Below, piece by piece: positions 30,092 through 34,663 of a stretch of DNA of 34,663 nucleotides; the first letter of the stretch is position 1, and each line of letters starts with the position of its first letter. The translations under genes and the position numbers were made by a program. This DNA is from Clostridiaceae bacterium (lineage in GTDB: Bacteria; Bacillota; Clostridia; Saccharofermentanales; DTU023): assembly GCA_012841145.1 (NCBI GenBank), contig DUVH01000040.1, forward strand, positions 1 to 34,663, written 5' to 3'. Under the pieces are notes generated by a model. The model did not search any database. It was not told the DNA's origin and saw nothing but the letters and a program-made list of their open reading frames with translations.

Positions 30092-32722
30092 TTAACTTCT
30101 CAAAGCCTTGAGGATTGCAGTCAATGTTTCCTTAGCGTCGCCGAGCATGAGCGCAATGCGGTCTTCTCTGCCCTCATCGTAGAGTGGATTATCAACGCCG
30201 GCGTAGCCGGGGAGCTTGTCGTAGTTGCAGATGATCAGGTGTTTCGCGTCTTCGACGTCGAGAATCGGCATGCCGTAGATCGGCGTACCGGTCGCCGTAT
30301 TGGCAGCGGGGTTGACGACGTCGTTCGCGCCAATGACGATCGCGACATCGGTGTCCTTAAACTCGTCATTGATGTCCTGCATCTCGTAGAGCTTATCGTA
30401 GGGGATGTCTACTTCGGCGAGGAGCACATTCATGTGCCCGGGCATACGGCCGGCGACGGGATGGATGGCGAACTTGACGTCCTTGCCTTCCGCCTCGAGC
30501 TCCGTCATCAGCTGCTTCACGGTCGACTGCGCCTGCGAGAGAGCCATGCCGTATCCGGGCACGATGATGACGCGCTCGGCGTCGCTGAGCCATGCTTTAC
30601 TGCATTCGACGGGGGTTAGCGTGTCAGAAATTTTCTCCGGGGTGTCCGCTTCTTTGGCCGCTGCGCGGAAAGACGCAAGGATCGTGTTGAGCGTCGCCTT
30701 AGCGTCGCCGAGCATGAGCGCGATCTGATCTTCTCTGCCCTCTTCGTAGAGCGGATTGTCGACGCCGGCATAGCCGGGGAGTTTATCATAGTTACAGATG
30801 ATCAGGTTCTTCGAATCCTCGACATCGAGAATAGGCATACCGTAAATCGGTGTGCCGGTCGCCGTATTGGCGGCGGGGTTGACGACGTCGTTCGCCCCTA
30901 TGACGATCGTGACGTCGGTGTTCTTGAAGTCGTCGTTGATGTCCTGCATCTCGTACAGCTTGTCGTAGGGAATGTCGACTTCCGCTAGGAGCACGTTCAT
31001 GTGACCGGGCATGCGGCCGGCGACGGGATGGATGGCGAACTTGACGTCTTTGCCTTCCGCTTCGAGCTCCGTCATGAGCTGCTTGACGATCGATTGCGCC
31101 TGTGAGAGAGCCATGCCGTATCCCGGCACGATGATGACGCTCTCGGCATCGCGCAACCAGCAGCCGCACATTTCCTCGGGTGTCGATGGCTCCGAGGCAT
31201 CTTTCAGCTCGACAGCCTCTGTACCTGCCGAACGGAAGGAGGTCAGGATCGTATTGAGCGTCTCTTTCGCGTCGCCGAGCATGAGCGCGATTTGCTCTTC
31301 TCGTCCCTCTTCGTAGAGCGGGTTATCGACACCGGCATAGCCGGGGAGTTTATCGTAGTTGCAGATGATCAGGTTCTTCGAATCCTCGACATCGAGAATC
31401 GGCATACCGTAAATCGGCGTACCGGTCGCCGTGTTGGCGGCGGGGTTGACGACGTCGTTCGCACCGATGACGATCGTGACGTCGGTGTTCTTGAAGTCGT
31501 CGTTGATGTCCTGCATTTCATAGAGCTTGTCGTAGGGGATGTCGACTTCCGCTAGGAGCACGTTCATGTGACCGGGCATGCGGCCGGCGACGGGATGGAT
31601 GGCGAATTTGACGTCTTTGCCTTCCGCCTCAAGCTCCGTCATCAGCTGCTTGACGATCGATTGCGCTTGCGAGAGAGCCATGCCGTACCCCGGCACGATG
31701 ATGACGCTTTCAGCATTGCGCAGCCAGCAGCCGCACGCTTCTTCGGGCGACATATCGGATACTTCCGGAGTTCCCGGTTCTTCCTCTTCTATGACAGGCG
31801 GCTCTTCTTTCTTGGCAGGCTTTGTGCCGGCAACGGAGGTTTTGCCGAGCAAGATGTCGAAGAGTTTACGGTTCATGGCGCGACACATTATCTGTGTAAG
31901 CAGGAGACCCGACGCTCCGACAACACCGCCGATGGCGACGAGGAGCGGATCTCCAATCGCCATACCGGCGATTGATCCTGCCACACCGGAAAACGAGTTG
32001 AGCAAAGAGATCGTGATCGGCATATCGGCGCCGCCGACGCGGATGGAGAAGATAATGCCGAACAGACCGGACAGGATGGCGCATCCGATAATGAGAACGA
32101 TCTTCGCAATGGCGTTATCCGTGACGTCGCGAATAGCGAGCAAGACGACCGTCACGAGCGAGAGAACCAATGAGAGAACAGTCCAGAGCTGGTGATTTTT
32201 CAGGATGATAGGGCGTTGCGGAAGGACTTTATGCAATTTCCCCGCAGCGACGAGACTTCCTGTGAATGTGAGCGATCCGACAAAGATCGCGAGTCCTGCT
32301 GTCAAAAGGGAGAAGATCGTCTCGTCCGGCTTGGCGGCAATGAGCGTTAGAATACCGGAGAGCATTGAGGCGGCACCGCCGAACCCGTTCAAAAGACCGA
32401 CCATTTCAGGCATCTCGATCATCTTGACTCGGATCGATGCGATAATGCCGATAAGCAATCCTACGAGCATGGCGGCATAGAGGATCCATGCATCGAAAAT
32501 GTTCCAATACCAAAGTGTCAGAGCGATCGCAAGCAGCATACTCAAGGAACCGAGGGCGTTACCAGCTACGGATGTCTCGACCTTGCTCATCATCGAAATG
32601 CCGACGAGGACGAGTACCGTGAGAATGCCGGCAGCGATGTAGTAAAACGTATCGGATCCGGTTCCCGTTTCTGCGAGCGCCGGGGTCGCCGTCAAGAGCA
32701 GATGTGAAAAGGAAAGCATCAT
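30092..32722 (-). CDS. pntB: NAD(P) transhydrogenase subunit beta with three domain III copies
   Basis: The beta subunit of the proton-translocating transhydrogenase, in the membrane, coupling hydride transfer between NAD(H) and NADP(H) to proton movement. Residues 1-270 hold about eight helices of domain II (for example ATPALAETG then FYYIAAGILTVLVLVGISMM). A charged linker (KPAKKEEPPVIEEEEPGTPE) follows. Domain III is then present three times: residues 324-512, 513-701 and 702-876. Each copy keeps VIIVPGYGMALSQAQ, HPVAGRMPGHMNVLLAEVDIPYD, IGANDVVNPAA and NYDKLPGYAGVDNPLY, so all could bind NADP(H). Usual PntB has about 460 residues and one domain III; this has 876. AAGGAG precedes ATGATG; the start overlaps the pntAb stop by 4 bases. 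Confidence 0.95.
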   Translation of the reverse strand: MMLSFSHLLLTATPALAETGTGSDTFYYIAAGILTVLVLVGISMMSKVETSVAGNALGSLSMLLAIALTLWYWNIFDAWILYAAMLVGLLIGIIASIRVKMIEMPEMVGLLNGFGGAASMLSGILTLIAAKPDETIFSLLTAGLAIFVGSLTFTGSLVAAGKLHKVLPQRPIILKNHQLWTVLSLVLSLVTVVLLAIRDVTDNAIAKIVLIIGCAILSGLFGIIFSIRVGGADMPITISLLNSFSGVAGSIAGMAIGDPLLVAIGGVVGASGLLLTQIMCRAMNRKLFDILLGKTSVAGTKPAKKEEPPVIEEEEPGTPEVSDMSPEEACGCWLRNAESVIIVPGYGMALSQAQSIVKQLMTELEAEGKDVKFAIHPVAGRMPGHMNVLLAEVDIPYDKLYEMQDINDDFKNTDVTIVIGANDVVNPAANTATGTPIYGMPILDVEDSKNLIICNYDKLPGYAGVDNPLYEEGREEQIALMLGDAKETLNTILTSFRSAGTEAVELKDASEPSTPEEMCGCWLRDAESVIIVPGYGMALSQAQSIVKQLMTELEAEGKDVKFAIHPVAGRMPGHMNVLLAEVDIPYDKLYEMQDINDDFKNTDVTIVIGANDVVNPAANTATGTPIYGMPILDVEDSKNLIICNYDKLPGYAGVDNPLYEEGREDQIALMLGDAKATLNTILASFRAAAKEADTPEKISDTLTPVECSKAWLSDAERVIIVPGYGMALSQAQSTVKQLMTELEAEGKDVKFAIHPVAGRMPGHMNVLLAEVDIPYDKLYEMQDINDEFKDTDVAIVIGANDVVNPAANTATGTPIYGMPILDVEDAKHLIICNYDKLPGYAGVDNPLYDEGREDRIALMLGDAKETLTAILKALRS
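30095..31753 (-). repeat. Tandem triplication encoding domain III
   Basis: Units at 31753-31187, 31186-30620 and 30619-30095, with an exact 567-bp period between the first three landmark positions checked (31678, 31111, 30544). Units 1 and 2 encode almost the same 170 residues, with about six changes; unit 3 has about fifteen. At the DNA level units differ at many third-codon positions, so they have diverged under selection for protein sequence. Each unit 1 and 2 ends in an unrelated 15-19-residue linker (TEAVELKDASEP; KEADTPEKISDT). Confidence 0.93.
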
Positions 32723-33021
32723 AGGTCTTCTCCTTTCTTAGAACTGCTGTGGAACATCTTCAGCATGCGGTGTGTCACACCGAAACCGCTTACGACGTTA
32801 ATCATTGCGAGGACGATGGCGACAAATCCTAGAATCTTGCTACCCCAGTGGACAGCCAATGCTGTCGCCATAAGACATCCGAGCACGGTCACGCCTGAAA
32901 AGGCGTTCATGCCGGACATAAGAGGCGTATGCAGCAAACTCGGGACGCGGTTAATAATCTTGTAGCCAACCAGCGTCGCTACGATGAAAACGCCGAGGAG
33001 GATGGCTTGTGTGATTGTCAT
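32719..33021 (-). CDS. pntAb: NAD(P) transhydrogenase subunit alpha part 2 (membrane)
   Basis: A 100-residue membrane subunit forming the alpha part of domain II, with three to four helices: ITQAILLGVFIVATLVGYKII, SGMNAFSGVTVLGCLMATAL, and SKILGFVAIVLAMINVVSGFGVT. The TPLMSGMNAFSG segment is the family signature. The ATGA-type overlap with pntB couples their translation. AAAGGAG lies 8 bases before the start at 33021; the frame is open to 33246 but that extension covers the hairpins of the intergenic gap. In Bacillota and alphaproteobacteria the alpha subunit is commonly split, as here. Confidence 0.93.
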   Translation of the reverse strand: MTITQAILLGVFIVATLVGYKIINRVPSLLHTPLMSGMNAFSGVTVLGCLMATALAVHWGSKILGFVAIVLAMINVVSGFGVTHRMLKMFHSSSKKGEDL

Positions 33022-33064
33022 GTGCGTGTCTCCTTTAATAAAATATTGTTCTTTTGACAAGGCA

Positions 33065-33111
33065 ACGCCGCTTGAAAATGCGGCGCTATAAACGAGTGTC
33101 TTCATTATATC
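33065..33111 (-). promoter_or_regulatory. Hairpin and -10-like element in the pntAb leader
   Basis: On the minus strand TATAAT (33109-33104) may be the -10 of an internal promoter; no good -35 is seen. Downstream GCGCCGC and GCGGCG form a stem (about 33086-33065) with an 8-base loop, 44 bases before the pntAb start. Confidence 0.35.
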
Positions 33112-33160
33112 GGATGGCGCCGAAATGGCTACCGTTCCGTCTTGCCATTCGATGTGCTTA

Positions 33161-33194
33161 CGTAAAAGTGCCGCGTCACGAAAGGACGCGGCAC
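33161..33194 (-). terminator. Stem-loop between pntAa and pntAb
   Basis: GTGCCGCGTC (33168-33177) and GACGCGGCAC (33185-33194) form a perfect 10-bp stem with a 7-base loop; on the minus strand it is followed by TTTTACG. It begins 17 bases after the pntAa stop. It is terminator-like with a short T-tract, and could reduce read-through to pntAb-pntB or protect the pntAa message. Confidence 0.6.
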
Positions 33195-33211
33195 CCAAGT
33201 CTTCGAAATGT

Positions 33212-34378
33212 TTAATGGCCAAGTGCGGCGAATGCCTCCAGCGCACCTTTGTGGACTACTTTCCCGCCGTGAGTCGTGAGGGATTCCTGGATAATTTCAT
33301 CTTCCATGTCGAGGTGGATCTCGCCATCTTTTATTAGATATTTCAACAGGTTGTAGACGTTCTGTGCGAACATCCACGTCGAGCTCTTCGGCAGAAGTCC
33401 CGGAATGTTCTTGATGCCGATCAGTGTCACGTTGTGCTTCACTTCGACCGTTCCCGGAGGCGTAATGGCGCAGTTGCCGCCCTGATCGATCGAGATGTCG
33501 ACGATAGCGGAGCCGGGTTTCATCGATTGCACCATTTCCTCCGTGACGAGGATAGGTGCGAGCTTACCCGGGACGAGCGCTGAAAGGAAGACGATGTCCA
33601 TATCTTTAATATGTTCTGCGAGGAGGCGGCGTTCTTCTTCCAGACGTTCAGGTGAGAGCATCAAAGCGTATCCGCCTTCACCGATCGCTTCTTCCGGCGG
33701 CACACCGAGATCTATGACTTTCGCGCCGAGTGACATGGCCTGTTCCGCGGCGGCGGGACGAATATCGGCAGCATGGACGATGGCGCCGAGACGCTTCGCC
33801 GTCGCGATCGCCTGAAGTCCACCGACGCCTGCACCGATGACCAGAACGTTGATCGGCCTGATCATGCCGACAGCCGTAAAGATTTGCGGTACGAAGTTGG
33901 GCAGTTCGTTGGCGGCGATCAGCATTCCCTTGTAGCCGGCGCACGTGCTCATGGATGTCAGGGCGTCCATCGCTTGCGCCCGCGTGATACGCGGGATTCC
34001 GTCAAGCGTGATGCTCGTGATGCCGCGCTCGGCCATATGCTTCACCATGTCGTGGTTTGCCGGCGCGGCAGGGTGAATAAAAGTGATAATGACTTGGCCC
34101 TCGTGCATGAGGTCGACTTCATGTTTTCCTTGTTTTTCATTGAAGAGCGGTTCTTTAACTTTCAAGATGACGTCAGCGCGATCAAAAAGCTCCGCGACGT
34201 CTTCAACGATCTCCGCTCCTGCCGCTACATATTCCTCATCATGATAAAAAGCGCCCTTCCCGGCGTCTTTCTCAACTAGTACAGTTAGGCCGTCCCCGAC
34301 CATCTTTTTCACTGTTTCAGGTGAGGCAGCAACGCGCCTCTCGCCCTTCATAATCTCCTTCGGAACACCGATAATCAT
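33212..34378 (-). CDS. pntAa: NAD(P) transhydrogenase subunit alpha part 1 (NAD-binding domain I)
   Basis: A 388-residue soluble NAD(H)-binding subunit, related to alanine dehydrogenase. Motifs in order: IGVPKEIMKGERRVAASPETV at the N-terminus, TSMSTCAGYKGMLIAAN near 143, then the Rossmann motif VLVIGAGVGGLQAIATAKRLGAIV near 182, and SALVPGKLAPILVTEEMV near 275. The DQGGNCAITPPG loop near 318 is also typical. The start at 34378 has AGGAGG 9 bases upstream; a GTG nine bases before it lies inside that site and is unlikely. It stands first in the pnt operon, 190 bases before pntAb, with a stem-loop in between. It transfers hydride from NADH to the NADP site in domain III of PntB. Confidence 0.95.
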   Translation of the reverse strand: MIIGVPKEIMKGERRVAASPETVKKMVGDGLTVLVEKDAGKGAFYHDEEYVAAGAEIVEDVAELFDRADVILKVKEPLFNEKQGKHEVDLMHEGQVIITFIHPAAPANHDMVKHMAERGITSITLDGIPRITRAQAMDALTSMSTCAGYKGMLIAANELPNFVPQIFTAVGMIRPINVLVIGAGVGGLQAIATAKRLGAIVHAADIRPAAAEQAMSLGAKVIDLGVPPEEAIGEGGYALMLSPERLEEERRLLAEHIKDMDIVFLSALVPGKLAPILVTEEMVQSMKPGSAIVDISIDQGGNCAITPPGTVEVKHNVTLIGIKNIPGLLPKSSTWMFAQNVYNLLKYLIKDGEIHLDMEDEIIQESLTTHGGKVVHKGALEAFAALGH

Positions 34379-34421
34379 TTTTTGCACCTCCTACGTGAAC
34401 TTAGTTATCGATTACGTCTGT

Positions 34422-34450
34422 ATATTATCAGGTTTTATGAATTATGACAA
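34422..34450 (-). promoter_or_regulatory. Promoter of the pnt operon
   Basis: On the minus strand TTGTCA (34450-34445), 17 bases, TAATAT (34427-34422) form a good sigma-A promoter about 45 bases before the pntAa start. No dyad was seen around it. The stretch 34451-34592 shows nothing else. Confidence 0.65.
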
Positions 34451-34592
34451 ACGAAAATTAGAGAATCTTCCGAATCAAGAACGTCCGTCACCTAACATTT
34501 TTGTCTATTGTGATGAATTTATTTGAGAAAAAGTACAGGTTCGTGTAACGTATTTGTAGGTGTAGTAGAAAAAGAAGAGATTCCACCCAAAT

Positions 34593-34625
34593 CTGCTAAA
34601 GTAAAAAACACCACAGCTTTAGCAG
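34593..34625. promoter_or_regulatory. 9-bp inverted repeat before the right-edge gene
   Basis: CTGCTAAAG (34593-34601) and CTTTAGCAG (34617-34625) are exact inverted arms 15 bases apart, ending just before the AAAGGAGG of the next gene. It may be a leader stem, an operator, or the protective hairpin often found before transposase genes. Confidence 0.4.
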
Positions 34626-34644
34626 CAAACAAAGGAGGAATCTC

Positions 34645-34663
34645 GTGAACATCATACAGGAAA
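34645..34663 (+). CDS. Start of a gene cut by the window edge
   Basis: AAAGGAGG, 6 bases, then GTG AAC ATC ATA CAG GAA A gives the N-terminus MNIIQE. The ribosome binding site is excellent, so this is very probably a real start. Six residues do not allow assignment; a transposase is one possibility, given the upstream hairpin, but it is a guess. Confidence 0.5.

Noticed and set aside
30095-31753. Assembly error as the cause of the pntB repeats
   Set aside because: Units differ at many synonymous positions and have different linkers, which a collapsed or duplicated read path would not produce. Long reads would still be the final test.

Overview
The window looks like a chromosomal segment of a Gram-positive, probably anaerobic member of the Bacillota (most likely Clostridia). 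Reasons: strong AGGAGG-type ribosome binding sites, a YtrA-type GntR/ABC module, a YhaM-like HD exonuclease, a YlxP-type DUF503 protein, a YdjI-like SPFH/zinc-ribbon protein, a FeoA-FeoA-FeoB operon with a small FeoB-associated Cys-rich protein, an AmmeMemoRadiSam cluster, and a three-subunit proton-translocating transhydrogenase. Species cannot be fixed from the sequence alone. No rRNA, tRNA, prophage or convincing CRISPR array was seen.

Layout. 1-478 is gene-free and holds a degenerate tandem-repeat cluster; the same family recurs at 29.68-29.92 kb. 0.5-5.5 kb (minus): an S51 peptidase, trpS, a 60-bp tandem repeat array, a glycerophosphodiester phosphodiesterase overlapping an MFS transporter, then DUF503 behind an acyl-ACP thioesterase. 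6.7-10.5 kb (plus): a very large adenylation-ACP-alpha-oxoamine synthase fusion and a small membrane protein. 10.6-14.7 kb: a TcdA-like E1 enzyme (minus), a COG2509-type FAD oxidoreductase and an SPFH/zinc-ribbon protein. 15.0-17.2 kb (minus): YhaM-like HD protein and an acidic repeat lipoprotein with RsgI-like and PepSY-like domains. 17.6-20.7 kb (plus): DUF4428 protein, then the AmmeMemoRadiSam B, A and radical SAM genes. 20.9-25.5 kb (minus): GntR regulator, ABC ATPase and two related permeases. 25.7-29.4 kb (minus): feoA-feoA-feoB, Cys-rich protein and a DtxR-family regulator behind a promoter with a 16-bp palindrome. 30.1-34.4 kb (minus): pntAa-pntAb-pntB. The right edge cuts a gene just after its start codon.

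Two points stand out. First, the transhydrogenase beta subunit is 876 residues, nearly twice the usual size, because the NADP(H)-binding domain III is present three times in tandem with an exact 189-residue (567-bp) period. All three copies keep the recognisable motifs, and the DNA copies differ mostly at synonymous positions, so this looks selected and not an assembly error. Second, an acyl-ACP thioesterase is transcribed divergently from a single-chain adenylation-ACP-oxoamine synthase enzyme, with a GTCACAWT inverted/direct repeat set between them. This suggests a compact, possibly undescribed lipid or alkyl aminoketone pathway: a fatty acid is released, re-activated as the adenylate, loaded on the built-in carrier protein and condensed with an amino acid.
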